Below are positions 9,814 through 21,834 of a DNA stretch of 64,000 nt, one piece after another. This DNA comes from Amia ocellicauda (Eukaryota; Chordata; Actinopteri; Amiiformes; Amiidae): the NCBI RefSeq assembly GCF_036373705.1, contig NC_089863.1, positions 7,105,357 through 7,169,356 of the forward strand. Reading direction: 5' to 3'. Position 1 is the stretch's first letter. Each line of letters opens with the position of its first letter. The notes under the pieces are model-generated. The model was not told the origin of the DNA. It ran no database searches and saw only the letters and a program-made list of their open reading frames with translations. The translations under genes were made by a program, and so were the position numbers.

Positions 9814-10835
9814 GCAGCCATGTTTTTGCCCGACTTCAACGACCTGGTTGACGACTTTGCTAGGTTTCAGCAAGACTCCCAGGCGGCATCCAAATGAACC
9901 AAAAACACACAGTGGTCTGTATACAGTTGTGAATGTGGCCCCACAGGATCTTAATGCAGTGTTTCGTAGATGCAGGGTCAAGACCGGGGTCGTGGATGGA
10001 AAAGCGGCGCACGCAACCTGGGAGCAGAAACACACAGACGCACACCTGACGTTCATTACTTATGGCCCAAGTACCCGAGGAACGCTTGCTGATGGAGTGC
10101 AGGTGGACCCAGGGGCGTTGTGCGGCGCTGATTCCCTCAAACGAAAACAAATGATAATAAGGCACACGTGCAAGCTTAATAATAAAAGTTGGGAATAAGA
10201 AATGAGACAATGAGGTGAAAGCAAATCAAAACACAAAATAAAAGGCAATATAATGCCAACCAAAATACACAACCATATTGAATAGAGAGAAGCGAATGAT
10301 GAATGTAATAAAAATGAGAGATTAGAAGAGCTCATTAACACCGTCCGAAACATGAACTTTACATTCCTGATGCTATCTGGGCTGTACGTGCACCTTCCCC
10401 AAGGGTGAGAGCTTTGCCTCTTGTTTTATGGAGGTGTAGATCTTAATGTCATTGCTTTCGTTTCATTCCATCTTCTAATTGCACCAAGGTGTGGCTCTTT
10501 GGCTGCTGAAGTGCCCACCAGTAACTTGGGCTTTGCGGAGAATTGATTGAGGGTGGTGTGGTCACTTGAAATCTTGATAGTGGGGCCTTTTCTCATATAC
10601 CTCGACCCAGGACCAAAAATTCAGCGCTGGCATTTCAGCCACACCAGCCCCCACCCAAGACCCAAAGCAAGCAGACACGACCTGCACCCTCGCAGGCCAT
10701 CTCCCACCATGCACACCGCCACCCCGGCTATTGCACTCGAGGGTAATGACAACATTTTGAGACAGGACGGAAAAGGATTGCAACGTAATGGAAAGAGATG
10801 AACACTTTATTGAGGCAGCATCATTGCTCTTCTGT

Positions 10836-10839
10836 AAAA
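10836..10839 (-). terminator. Pol III terminator TTTT of tRNA-Ser
   Basis: AAAA on the + strand (TTTT in the transcript sense) lies 13 nt beyond the tRNA-Ser 3' end. The same site is TTTT in some S copies and TCTT in others. Confidence 0.75.
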
Positions 10840-10852
10840 GGCTGCCGTGATC

Positions 10853-10934
10853 CGACGAGGATGGGATTCGAACCCACGCGTGCACAGCACAATGGATTAG
10901 CAGTCCATCGCCTTAACCACTCGGCCACCTCGTC
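10853..10934 (-). tRNA. tRNA-Ser-GCT: tRNA-Ser(GCT), intact S with near terminator
   Basis: All stems pair and the B box is GGTTCGAATCC. The TTTT site at 10836-10839 makes it one of the best Ser candidates. Confidence 0.95.
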
Positions 10935-11048
10935 TGCAGAGAGCGCTCCCCGTTGACATGCAAAGTACATTTCAAGAAAAGTAACGTGTGAAATGGAACG
11001 ACGAGGTGCAACTAGGAAAGCACCATGACTTTAATGGCTAAAGGAAGT

Positions 11049-11130
11049 TGGCAACGGTGGGATTCTAACACACGCCTCCAAAGAGACTGGAGCTTAAACG
11101 AAGCGCCTTAGACCACTCGGCCATGTTACC
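11049..11130 (-). pseudogene. L2 tRNA-Leu pseudogene
   Basis: It has the shared lesions, G7 to A, and an additional T-stem change (CACACG on the + strand). Confidence 0.85.
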
Positions 11131-11514
11131 ACACACAGCACGATGTCTACGGTCACACCTGCTTCAGTCGTCTCATGTGGTGGACGCTTCTGCGTATCAA
11201 CATTTTCAACAGCGCTGTTGACCTTTGCTGCTGTTGAAGATGCACCGAGTACATTAAGCATGAAAACATCCCAATCTGTACGGGCTCGAAAGGATTGTAT
11301 TGTGACCCGCACATACTGCGCAGTGGACTCGTAGTCTGTTTGCACGCAGACACAAGACTTCACCTGAATCGACGTCTTTTGACGAAACTAGATTAAATGC
11401 ATAGGATTTGATCATTGAAATCATCATGACAATAACTTCATACATACATGCATGCGTGCATGCATGCTTACATACATCCAGACATACAAAGCGGTAAGAC
11501 AGGGCCTTTCCCTG

Positions 11515-11596
11515 GGTAGCGTGGCCGAGCGGTCTAAGGTGCTGGATTAAGGCTCCAGACTCTTCGGAGGCGTGGGTTCAAATCCCACCGCTGCCA
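11515..11596 (+). tRNA. tRNA-Leu-AAG: tRNA-Leu(AAG), intact L1
   Basis: All stems pair, with a G10·T25 wobble. The variable arm starts GACTC instead of GTCTC without harming its stem. TTTTT follows at 11606-11610. Confidence 0.93.
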
Positions 11597-12635
11597 GCAG
11601 CCATGTTTTTGCCCGTCTTCAACGACCTGGTTGACGACTTTGCTAGGTTTCAGCAAGACTCCCAGGCGGCATCCAAATGAACCAAAAACACACAGTGGTC
11701 TGTATACAGTTGTGAATGTGGCCCCACAGGATCTTAATGCAGTGTTTCGTAGATGCAGGGTCAAGACCGGGGTCGTGGATGGACAAGCGGCGCACGCAAC
11801 CTGGGAGCAGAAACACACAGACGCACACCTGACGTTCATTACTTATGGCCCAAGTACCCGAGGAACGCTTGCTGATGGAGTGCAGGTGGACCCAGGGGCG
11901 TTGTGCGTCGCTGATTCCCTCAAACGAAAACAAATGATAATAAGGCACACGGGCAAGCTTAATAATAAAAGTTGGGAATAAGAAATGAGACAATGAGGTG
12001 AAAGCAAATCAAAACACAAAATAAAAGGCAATATAATGCCAACCAAAATACACAACCATATTGAATAGAGAGAAGCGAATGATGAATGTAATAAAAATGA
12101 GAGATTAGAAGAGCTCATTAACACCGTCCGAAACATGAACTTTACATTCCTGATGCTATCTGGGCTGTACGTGCACCTTCCCCAAGGGTGAGAGCTTTGC
12201 CTCTTGTTTTATGGAGGTGTAGATCTTAATGTCATTGCTTTCGTTTCATTCCATGTTCTAATTGCACCAAGGTGTGGCTCTTTGGCTGCTGAAGTGCCCA
12301 CCAGTAACTTGGGCTTTGCGGGGAATTGATTGAGGGTGGTGTGGTCACTTGAAATCTTGATAGTGGGGCCTTTTCTCATATACCTCGCCCCAGGACCAAA
12401 AATTCAGCGCTGGCATTTCAGCCACACCAGCCCCCACCCAAGACCCAAAGCAAGCAGACACGCCCTGCACCCTCGCAGGCCATCTCCCACCATGCACACC
12501 GCCACCCCGGCTATTGCACTCGAGGGTAATGACAACATTTTGAGACAGGACGGAACAGGATTGCAACGTAATGGAAAGAGATGAACACTTTATTGAGGCA
12601 GCATCATTGCTCTTCTGTAAAAGGCTGCCGTGATC

Positions 12636-12717
12636 CGACGAGGATGGGATTCGAACCCACGCGTGCACAGCACAATGGATTAGCAGTCCATCGCCTTAAC
12701 CACTCGGCCACCTCGTC
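12636..12717 (-). tRNA. tRNA-Ser-GCT: tRNA-Ser(GCT), intact S with near terminator
   Basis: All stems pair. TTTT in the transcript sense lies at 12619-12622. Confidence 0.95.
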
Positions 12718-12831
12718 TGCAGAGAGTGCTCACCGTTGACATGCAAAGTACATTTCAAGAAAAGTAACGTGTGAAATGGAACGACGAGGTGCAACTAGGA
12801 AAGCACCATGACTTTAATGGCTAAAGGAAGT

Positions 12832-12913
12832 TGGCAACGGTGGGATTCTAACCCACGCCTCCAAAGAGACTGGAGCTTAAACGAAGCGCCTTAGACCACT
12901 CGGCCATGTTACC
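12832..12913 (-). pseudogene. L2 tRNA-Leu pseudogene
   Basis: Shared lesions with G7 to A. Confidence 0.85.
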
Positions 12914-12996
12914 ACACACAGCACGATGTCTACGGTCACACCTGCTTCAGTCGTCTCATGTGGTGGACGCTTCTGCGTATCAACATTTTCAACAGC

Positions 12997-13001
12997 GAGG
13001 G
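12997..13001. other. 668-bp deletion junction
   Basis: AACAGCG is joined to AGGGTGGACCC, so the end of the L2 upstream spacer is fused to the mid-unit spacer, with one extra G at the join. The same junction recurs at 19113. Confidence 0.85.
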
Positions 13002-13750
13002 TGGACCCAGGGGCTTTGTGCGTCGCTGATTCCCTCAAACGAAAACAAATGATAATAAGGCACACGGGCAAGCTTAATAATAAAAGTTGGGAATAAGAAA
13101 TGAGACAATGAGGTGAAAGCAAATCAAAACACAAAATAAAAGGCAATATAATGCCAACCAAAATACACAACCATATTGAATAGAGAGAAGCGAATGATGA
13201 ATGTAATAAAAATGAGAGATTAGAAGAGCTCATTAACACCGTCCGAAACATGAACTTTACATTCCTGATGCTATCTTGGCTGTACGTGCACCTTCCCCAA
13301 GGGTGAGAGCTTTGCCTCTTGTTTTATGGAGGTGTAGATCTTAATGTCATTGCTTTCGTTTCATTCCATGTTCTAATTGCACCAAGGTGTGGCTCTTTGG
13401 CTGCTGAAGTGCCCACCAGTAACTTGGGCTTTGCGGGGAATTGATTGAGGGTGGTGTGGTCACTTGAAATCTTGATAGTGGGGCCTTTTCTCATATACCT
13501 CGCCCCAGGACCAAAAATTCAGCGCTGGCATTTCAGCCACACCAGCCCCCACCCAAGACCCAAAGCAAGCAGACACGCCCTGCACCCTCGCAGGCCATCT
13601 CCCACCATGCACACCGCCACCCCGGCTATTGCACTCGAGGGTAATGACAACATTTTGAGACAGGACGGAACAGGATTGCAACGTAATGGAAAGAGATGAA
13701 CACTTTATTGAGGCAGCATTATTGCTCTTCTGTAAGAGGCTGCCGTGATC

Positions 13751-13832
13751 CGACAAGGATGGGATTCGAACCCATGCGTGCACAGCACAATGGATTAGCA
13801 GTCCATCGCCTTAACCACTCGGCCACCTCGTC
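13751..13832 (-). tRNA. tRNA-Ser-GCT: tRNA-Ser(GCT), S with wobble variants
   Basis: The acceptor has a G4·T69 wobble and the T stem has A49-T65, a proper pair. The T loop is intact. TCTT replaces the near terminator. Confidence 0.88.
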
Positions 13833-13946
13833 TGCCGAGAGCGCTCCCCGTTGACATGCAAAGTACATTTCAAGAAAAGTAACGTGTGAAATGGAACGAC
13901 GAGGTGCAACTAGGAAAGCACCATGACTTTAATGGCTAAAGGAAGT

Positions 13947-14028
13947 TGGCAACGGTGGGATTCTAACCCACGCCTCCAAAGAGACTGGAGCTTAAATGAA
14001 GCGCCTTAGACCACTCGGCCACGTTACC
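13947..14028 (-). pseudogene. L2 tRNA-Leu pseudogene
   Basis: The acceptor G7 is normal, the anticodon stem starts CTTCA rather than CTTCG, and the C56 to A lesion persists. Confidence 0.84.
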
Positions 14029-14407
14029 ACACACAGCACGATGTCTACGGTCACACCTGCTTCAGTCGTCTCATGTGGTGGACGCTTCTGCGTATCAACA
14101 TTTTCAACAGCGCTGTTGACCTTTGCTGCTGTTGAAGATGCACCGAGTACATTAAGCATGAAAACATCCCAATCTGTACGGGCTCGAAAGGATTGTATTG
14201 TGACCCGCACATACTGCGCAGTGGACTCCTAGTCTGTTTGCACGCAGACACAAGACTTCACCTGAATCGACGTCTTTTGACGAAACTAGATTAAATGCAT
14301 AGGATTTGATCATTGAAATCATCATGACAATAACTTCATACATACATGCATGCGTGCATGCATGCTTACATACATCCAGACATACAAAGCGGTAAGACAG
14401 GGCCCTT

Positions 14408-14415
14408 CCCCGAGG
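14408..14415. other. Microhomology deletion junction (CCCG)
   Basis: TTCCCCG upstream of L1 is fused to CCCGAGGAACG, found about 350 bp further on in intact units. CCCG is shared by both sides. About 346 bp including all of L1 is missing. Confidence 0.85.
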
Positions 14416-15187
14416 AACGCTTGCTGATGGAGTGCAGGTGGACCCAGGGGCGTTGTGCGGCGCTGATTCCCTCAAACGAAAACAAATGATAATAAGGCAC
14501 ACGGGCAAGCTTAATAATAAAAGTTGGGAATAAGAAATGAGACAATGAGGTGAAAGCAAATCAAAACACAAAATAAAAGGCAATATAATGCCAACCAAAA
14601 TACACAACCATATTGAATAGAGAGAAGCGAATGATGAATGTAATAAAAATGAGAGATTAGAAGAGCTCATTAACACCGTCCGAAACATGAACTTTACATT
14701 CCTGATGCTATCTGGGCTGTACGTGCACCTTCCCCAAGGGTGAGAGCTTTGCCTCTTGTTTTATGGAGGTGTAGATCTTAATGTCATTGCTTTCGTTTCA
14801 TTCCATCTTCTAATTGCACCAAGGTGTGGCTCTTTGGCTGCTGAAGTGCCCACCAGTAACTTGGGCTTTGCGGGGAATTGATTGAGGGTGGTGTGGTCAC
14901 TTGAAATCTTGATAGTGGGGCCATTTCTCATATACCTCGCCCCAGGACCAAAAATTCAGCGCTGGCATTTCAGCCACACCAGCCCCCACCCAAGACCCAA
15001 AGCAAGCAGACACGCCCTGCACCCTCGCAGGCCATCTCCCACCATGCACACCGCCACCCCGGCTATTGCACTCGAGGGTAATGACAACATTTTGAGACAG
15101 GACGGAACAGGATTGCAACGTAATGGAAAGAGATGAACACTTTATTGAGGCAGCATCATTGCTCTTCTGTAAGAGGCTGCCGTGATC

Positions 15188-15269
15188 CGACAAGGATGTG
15201 ATTCGAACCCACGCGTGCACAGCACAATGGATTAGCAGTCCATCGCCTTAACCACTCAGCCACCTCGTC
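15188..15269 (-). pseudogene. tRNA-Ser(GCT) with T-stem mismatch
   Basis: It has G52·A62 in the T stem, a G4·T69 wobble in the acceptor and a tolerated D-stem variant (GGCTGAG). It is borderline and could still be transcribed. Confidence 0.6.
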
Positions 15270-15383
15270 TGCCGAGAGCGCTCCCTGTTGACATGCAAAG
15301 TACATTTCAAGAAAAGTAACGTGTGAAATGGAACGACGAGGTGCAACTAGGAAAGCACCATGACTTTAATGGCTAAAGGAAGT

Positions 15384-15465
15384 TGGCAACGGTGGGATTC
15401 TAACCCACGCCTCCAAAGAGACTGGAGCTTAAACGAAGCGCCTTAGACCACTCGGCCTCGTTACC
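15384..15465 (-). pseudogene. L2 tRNA-Leu pseudogene
   Basis: Same form as 6060. Confidence 0.85.
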
Positions 15466-15848
15466 AGACACAGCACGATGTCTACGGTCACACCTGTTTC
15501 AGTCGTCTCACGTGGTGGACGCTTCTGCGTATCAACATTTTCAACAGCGCTGTTGACCTTTGCTGCTGTTGAAGATGCACCGAGTACATTAAGCATGAAA
15601 ACATCCCAATCTGTACGGCTCGAAAGGATTGTATTGTGACCCGCACATACTGCGCAGTGGACTCGTAGTCTGTTTGCACGCAGACACAAGACTTCACCTG
15701 AATCGACGTCTTTTGACGAAACTAGATTAAATGCATAGGATTTGATCATTGAAATCATCATGACAATAACTTCATACATACATGCATGCGTGCATGCATG
15801 CTTACATACATCCAGACATACAAAGCGGTAAGACAGGTCCTTTCCCCG

Positions 15849-15930
15849 GGTAGCGTGGCTGAGCGGTCTAAGGTGCTGGATTAAGGCTCCAGTCTCTTCA
15901 GAGGCGTGGGTTCAAATCCCACCGCTGCCA
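15849..15930 (+). tRNA. tRNA-Leu-AAG: tRNA-Leu(AAG), intact L1
   Basis: The D arm is GCT/GGT (wobble pairs) and the variable loop is TTCA, both structurally neutral. TTTTT follows at 15940-15944. Confidence 0.92.
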
Positions 15931-16969
15931 GCAGCCATGTTTTTGCCCGACTTCAACGACCTGGTTGACGACTTTGCTAGGTTTCAGCAAGACTCCCAGG
16001 CGGCATCCAAATGAACCAAAAACACACAGTGGTCTGTATACAGTTGTGAATGTGGCCCCACAGGATCTTAATGCAGTGTTTCGTAGATGCAGGGTCAAGA
16101 CCGGGGTCGTGGATGGAAAAGCGGCGCACGCAACCTGGGAGCAGAAACACACAGACGCACACCTGACGTTCATTACTTATGGCCCAAGTACCCGAGGAAC
16201 GCTTGCTGATGGAGTGCAGGTGGACCCAGGGGCGTTGTGCGGCGCTGATTCCCTCAAACGAAAACAAATGATAATAAGGCACACGTGCAAGCTTAATAAT
16301 AAAAGTTGGGAATAAGAAATGAGACAATGAGGTGAAAGCAAATCAAAACACAAAATAAAAGGCAATATAATGCCAACCAAAATACACAACCATATTGAAT
16401 AGAGAGAAGCGAATGATGAATGTAATAAAAATGAGAGATTAGAAGAGCTCATTAACACTGTCCGAAACATGAACTTTACATTCCTGATGCTATCTGGGCT
16501 GTACGTGCACCTTCCCCAAGGGTGAGAGCTTTGCCTCTTGTTTTATGGAGGTGTAGATCTTAATGTCATTGCTTTCGTTTCATTCCATGTTCTAATTGCA
16601 CCAAGGTGTGGCTCTTTGGCTGCTGAAGTGCCCACCAGTAACTTGGGCTTTGCGGGGAATTGATTGAGGGTGGTGTGGTCACTTGAAATCTTGATAGTGG
16701 GGCCATTTCTCATATACCTCGCCCCAGGACCAAAAATTCAGCACTGGCATTTCAGCCACACCAGCCCCCACCCAAGACCCAAAGCAAGCAGACACGCCCT
16801 GCACCCTCGCAGGCCATCTCCCACCATGCACACCGCCACCCCGGCTATTGCACTCGAGGGTAATGACAACATTTTGAGACAGGACGGAACAGGATTGCAA
16901 CGTAATGGAAAGAGATGAACACTTTATTGAGGCAGCATCATTGCTCTTCTGTAAGAGGCTGCCGTGATC

Positions 16970-17051
16970 CGACAAGGATGTGATTCGAACCCACGCGTGC
17001 ACAGCACAATGGATTAGCAGTCCATCGCCTTAACCACTCAGCCACCTCGTC
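16970..17051 (-). pseudogene. tRNA-Ser(GCT) with T-stem mismatch
   Basis: Same form as 15188. Confidence 0.6.
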
Positions 17052-17165
17052 TGCCGAGAGCGCTCCCCGTTGACATGCAAAGTACATTTCAAGAAAAGTA
17101 ACGTGTGAAATGGAACGACGAGGTGCAACTAGGAAAGCACCATGACTTTAATGGCTAAAGGAAGT

Positions 17166-17247
17166 TGGCAACGGTGGGATTCTAACCCACGCCTCCAAAG
17201 AGACTGGAGCTTAAACGAAGCGCCTTAGACCACTCGGCCTCGTTACC
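17166..17247 (-). pseudogene. L2 tRNA-Leu pseudogene
   Basis: Same form as 6060. Confidence 0.85.
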
Positions 17248-17630
17248 AGACACAGCACGATGTCTACGGTCACACCTGTTTCAGTCGTCTCACGTGGTGG
17301 ACGCTTCTGCGTATCAACATTTTCAACAGCGCTGTTGACCTTTGCTGCTGTTGAAGATGCACCGAGTACATTAAGCATGAAAACATCCCAATCTGTACGG
17401 CTCGAAAGGATTGTATTGTGACCCGCACATACTGCGCAGTGGACTCGTAGTCTGTTTGCACGCAGACACAAGACTTCACCTGAATCGACGTCTTTTGACG
17501 AAACTAGATTAAATGCATAGGATTTGATCATTGAAATCATCATGACAATAACTTCATACATACATGCATGCGTGCATGCATGCTTACATACATCCAGACA
17601 TACAAAGCGGTAAGACAGGTCCTTTCCCCG

Positions 17631-17712
17631 GGTAGCGTGGCTGAGCGGTCTAAGGTGCTGGATTAAGGCTCCAGTCTCTTCAGAGGCGTGGGTTCAAATC
17701 CCACCGCTGCCA
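17631..17712 (+). tRNA. tRNA-Leu-AAG: tRNA-Leu(AAG), intact L1
   Basis: Same sequence form as 15849. TTTTT follows at 17722-17726. Confidence 0.92.
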
Positions 17713-18751
17713 GCAGCCATGTTTTTGCCCGACTTCAACGACCTGGTTGACGACTTTGCTAGGTTTCAGCAAGACTCCCAGGCGGCATCCAAATGAACCA
17801 AAAACACACAGTGGTCTGTATACAGTTGTGAATGTGGCCCCACAGGATCTTAATGCAGTGTTTCGTAGATGCAGGGTCAAGACCGGGGTCGTGGATGGAA
17901 AAGCGGCGCACGCAACCTGGGAGCAGAAACACACAGACGCACACCTGACGTTCATTACTTATGGCCCAAGTACCCGAGGAACGCTTGCTGATGGAGTGCA
18001 GGTGGACCCAGGGGCGTTGTGCGGCGCTGATTCCCTCAAACGAAAACAAATGATAATAAGGCACACGTGCAAGCTTAATAATAAAAGTTGGGAATAAGAA
18101 ATGAGACAATGAGGTGAAAGCAAATCAAAACACAAAATAAAAGGCAATATAATGCCAACCAAAATACACAACCATATTGAATAGAGAGAAGCGAATGATG
18201 AATGTAATAAAAATGAGAGATTAGAAGAGCTCATTAACACCGTCCGAAACATGAACTTTACATTCCTGATGCTATCTGGGCTGTACGTGCACCTTCCCCA
18301 AGGGTGAGAGCTTTGCCTCTTGTTTTATGGAGGTGTAGATCTTAATGTCATTGCTTTCGTTTCATTCCATGTTCTAATTGCACCAAGGTGTGGCTCTTTG
18401 GCTGCTGAAGTGCCCACCAGTAACTTGGGCTTTGCGGGGAATTGATTGAGGGTGGTGTGGTCACTTGAAATCTTGATAGTGGGGCCTTTTCTCATATACC
18501 TCGACCCAGGACCAAAAATTCAGCGCTGGCATTTCAGCCACACCAGCCCCCACCCAAGACCCAAAGCAAGCAGACACTACCTGCACCCTCGCAGGCCATC
18601 TCCCACCATGCACACCGCCACCCCGGCTATTGCACTCGAGGGTAATGACAACATTTTGAGACAGGACGGAACAGGATTGCAACGTAATGGAAAGAGATGA
18701 ACACTTTATTGAGGCAGCATCATTGCTCTTCTGTAAAAGGCTGCCGTGATC

Positions 18752-18833
18752 CGACGAGGATGGGATTCGAACCCACGCGTGCACAGCAAAATGGATTAGC
18801 AGTCCATCGCCTTAACCACTCGGCCACCTCGTC
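18752..18833 (-). tRNA. tRNA-Ser-GCT: tRNA-Ser(GCT), S with near terminator
   Basis: It has a single variable-region change (CAAAATGG on the + strand). All other stems pair, and TTTT lies at 18735-18738 in the transcript sense. Confidence 0.92.
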
Positions 18834-18947
18834 TGCAGAGAGCGCTCCCCGTTGACATGCAAAGTACATTTCAAGAAAAGTAACGTGTGAAATGGAACGA
18901 CGAGGTGCAACTAGAAAAGCACCATGACTTTAATGGCTAAAGGAAGT

Positions 18948-19029
18948 TGGCAACGGTGGGATTCTAACCCATGCCTCCAAAGAGACTGGAGCTTAAACGA
19001 AGCGCCTTAGACCACTCGGCCATGTTACC
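18948..19029 (-). pseudogene. L2 tRNA-Leu pseudogene
   Basis: It has the shared lesions, G7 to A and a T-stem change (CCCATGCC on the + strand). Confidence 0.85.
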
Positions 19030-19112
19030 ACACACAGCACGATGTCTACGGTCACACCTGCTTCAGTCGTCTCATGTGGTGGACGCTTCTGCGTATCAAC
19101 ATTTTCAACAGC

Positions 19113-19117
19113 GAGGG
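19113..19117. other. 668-bp deletion junction
   Basis: The join, including the extra G, is identical to 12997. Confidence 0.85.
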
Positions 19118-19855
19118 TGGACCCAGGGGCTTTGTGCGTCGCTGATTCCCTCAAACGAAAACAAATGATAATAAGGCACACGGGCAAGCTTAATAATAAA
19201 AGTTGGGAATAAGAAATGAGACAATGAGGTGAAAGCAAATCAAAACACAAAATAAAAGGCAATATAATGCCAACCAAAATACACAACCATATTGAATAGA
19301 GAGAAGCGAATGATGAATGTAATAAAAATGAGAGATTAGAAGAGCTCATTAACACCGTCCGAAACATGAACTTTACATTCCTGATGCTATCTGGGCTGTA
19401 CGTGCACCTTCCCCAAGGGTGAGAGCTTTGCCTCTTGTTTTATGGAGGTGTAGATCTTAATGTCATTGCTTTCGTTTCATTCCATGTTCTAATTGCACCA
19501 AGGTGTGGCTCTTTGGCTGCTGAAGTGCCCACCAGTAACTTGGGCTTTGCGGGGAATTGATTGAGGGTGGTGTGGTCACTTGAAATCTTGATAGTGGGGC
19601 CTTTTCTCATATACCTCGCCCCAGGACCAAAAATTCAGCGCTGGCATTTCAGCCACACCAGCCCCCACAGCAAGCAGACACGCCCTGCACCCTCGCAGGC
19701 CATCTCCCACCATGCACACCGCCACCCCGGCTATTGCACTCGAGGGTAATGACAACATTTTGAGACAGGACGGAACAGGACTGCAACGTAATGGAAAGAG
19801 ATGAACACTTTATTGAGGCAGCATCATTGCTCTTCTGTAAGAGGCTGCCGTGATC

Positions 19856-19937
19856 CGAATAGGATGGGATTCGAACCCACGCGTGCACAGCACAATGGAT
19901 TAGCAGTCCATCGCCTTAACCACTCGGCCACCTCGTC
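19856..19937 (-). pseudogene. tRNA-Ser(GCT) with damaged acceptor
   Basis: The acceptor 3' strand is CCTATTC, which gives two mismatches (positions 3 and 4). The anticodon and T arm are normal. Confidence 0.7.
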
Positions 19938-20051
19938 TGCCGAGAGCACGCCCCGTTGACATGCAAAGTACATTTCAAGAAAAGTAACGTGTGAAATGGA
20001 ACGACGAGGTGCAACTAGGAAAGCACCATGACTTTAATGGCTAAAGGAAGT

Positions 20052-20133
20052 TGGCAACGGTGGGATTCTAACCCACGCCTCCAAAGAGACTGGAGCTTAA
20101 ACGAAGCGCCTTAGACCACTCGGCCACGTTACC
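20052..20133 (-). pseudogene. L2 tRNA-Leu pseudogene
   Basis: Same form as 1405. Confidence 0.85.
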
Positions 20134-20517
20134 ACACACAGCACGATGTCTACGGTCACACCTGCTTCAGTCGTCTCACGTGGTGGACGCTTCTGCGTAT
20201 CAACATTTTCAACAGCGCTGTTGACCTTTGCTGCTGTTGAAGATGCACCGAGTACATTAAGCATGAAAACATCCCAATCTGTACGGGCTCGAAAGGATTG
20301 TATTGTGACCCGCACATACTGCGCAGTGGACTCGTAGTCTGTTTGCACGCAGACACAAGACTTCACCTGAATCGACGTCTTTTGACGAAACTAGATTAAA
20401 TGCATAGGATTTGATCATTGAAATCATCATGACAATAACTTCATACATACATGCATGCGTGCATGCATGCTTACATACATCCAGACATACAAAGCGGTAA
20501 GACAGGGCCTTTCCCTG

Positions 20518-20599
20518 GGTAGCGTGGCCGAGCGGTCTAAGGCGCTGGATTAAGGCTCCAGTCTCTTCGGAGGCGTGGGTTCAAATCCCACTGCTGCCA
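20518..20599 (+). tRNA. tRNA-Leu-AAG: tRNA-Leu(AAG), L1 with G7·T66 wobble
   Basis: The acceptor closes with TGCTGCC, giving one wobble at G7. All other stems pair. TTTTT follows at 20609-20613. Confidence 0.92.
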
Positions 20600-21638
20600 G
20601 CAGCCATGTTTTTGCCCGTCTTCAACGACCTGGTTGACCACTTTGCTAGGTTTCAGCAAGACTCCCAGGCGGCATCCAAATGAACCAAAAACACACAGTG
20701 GTCTGTATACAGTTGTGAATGTGGCCCCACAGGATCTTAATGCAGTGTTTCGTAGATGCAGGGTCAAGACCGGGGTCGTGGATGGACAAGCGGCGCACGC
20801 AACCTGGGAGCAGAAACACACAGACGCACACCTGACGTTCATTACTTATGGCCCAAGTACCCGAGGAACGCTTGCTGATGGAGTGCAGGTGGACCCAGGG
20901 GCGTTGTGCGGCGCTGATTCCCTCAAACGAAAACAAATGATAATAAGGCACACGTGCAAGCTTAATAATAACAGTTGGGAATAAGAAATGAGACAATGAG
21001 GTGAAAGCAAATCAAAACATAAAATAAAAGGCAATATAATGCCAACCAATATACACAACCATATTGAATAGAGAGAAGCGAATGATGAATGTAATAAAAA
21101 TGAGAGATTAGAAGAGCTCATTAACACCGTCCGAAACATGAACTTTACATTCCTGATGCTATCTGGGCTGTACGTGCACCTTCCCCAAGGGTGAGAGCTT
21201 TGCCTCTTGTTTTATGGAGGTGTAGATCTTAATGTCATTGCTTTCGTTTCATTCCATGTTCTAATTGCACCAAGGTGTGGCTCTTTGGCTGCTGAAGTGC
21301 CCACCAGTAACTTGGGCTTTGCGGGGAATTGATTGAGGGTGGTGTGGTCACTTGAAATCTTGATAGTGGGGCCTTTTCTCATATACCTCGCCCCAGGAAC
21401 AAAAATTCAGCGCTGGCATTTCAGCCACACCAGCCCCCACCCAAGACCCAAAGCAAGCAGACACGCCCTGCACCCTCACAGGCCATCTCCCACCATGCAC
21501 ACCGTCACCCCGGCTATTGCACTCGAGGGTAATGACAACATTTTGAGACAAAACGGAACAGGATTGCAACGTAATGGAAAGAGATGAACACTTTATTGAG
21601 GCAGCATCATTGCTCTTCTTTAAGAGGCTGCCGTGATC

Positions 21639-21720
21639 CGATGAGGATGGGATTCGAACCCACGCGTGCACAGCACAATGGATTAGCAGTCCATCGCCTT
21701 AACCACTTGGCCACCTCGTC
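21639..21720 (-). tRNA. tRNA-Ser-GCT: tRNA-Ser(GCT), S with one acceptor mismatch
   Basis: It has C3·A70 in the acceptor (GATGAGG on the + strand) and a tolerated A-box variant TGGCCAAGTGG. Anticodon and T arm are normal. Confidence 0.75.
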
Positions 21721-21834
21721 TGCAGAGAGCATTCCCCATTGACATGCAAAGTACATTTCAAGAAAAGTAACATGTGAAATGGAACGACGAGGTGCAACTA
21801 GGAAAGCACCATGACTTAAATGGCTAAAGGAAGT

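Larger units (their letters stand above)
9657..11427. repeat. Array unit 7 (1771 bp, basic type)
   Basis: It is 12 bp shorter than unit 1 because the CATA/CATG tract has contracted (9672-9688). Confidence 0.95.
11428..14325. repeat. Array unit 8 (2898 bp, two units fused by deletion)
   Basis: A basic unit runs on to 12997 and then jumps into the spacer of a second unit, whose S and L2 complete the segment. The missing 668 bp carried the unit boundary and the second L1. Confidence 0.93.
14326..15761. repeat. Array unit 9 (1436 bp, independent L1 deletion)
   Basis: Its length is like unit 3, but the breakpoint differs: the whole of L1 is gone, with no stub or filler. Confidence 0.94.
15762..17543. 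repeat. Array unit 10 (1782 bp, basic type)
   Basis: It carries the 1-bp loss near 17398 shared with units 6 and 9. Confidence 0.95.
17544..20430. repeat. Array unit 11 (2887 bp, two units fused by deletion)
   Basis: It is fused like unit 8, at the same junction. It also lacks 11 bp in the C-rich spacer (near 19669), which unit 8 does not. Confidence 0.93.
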
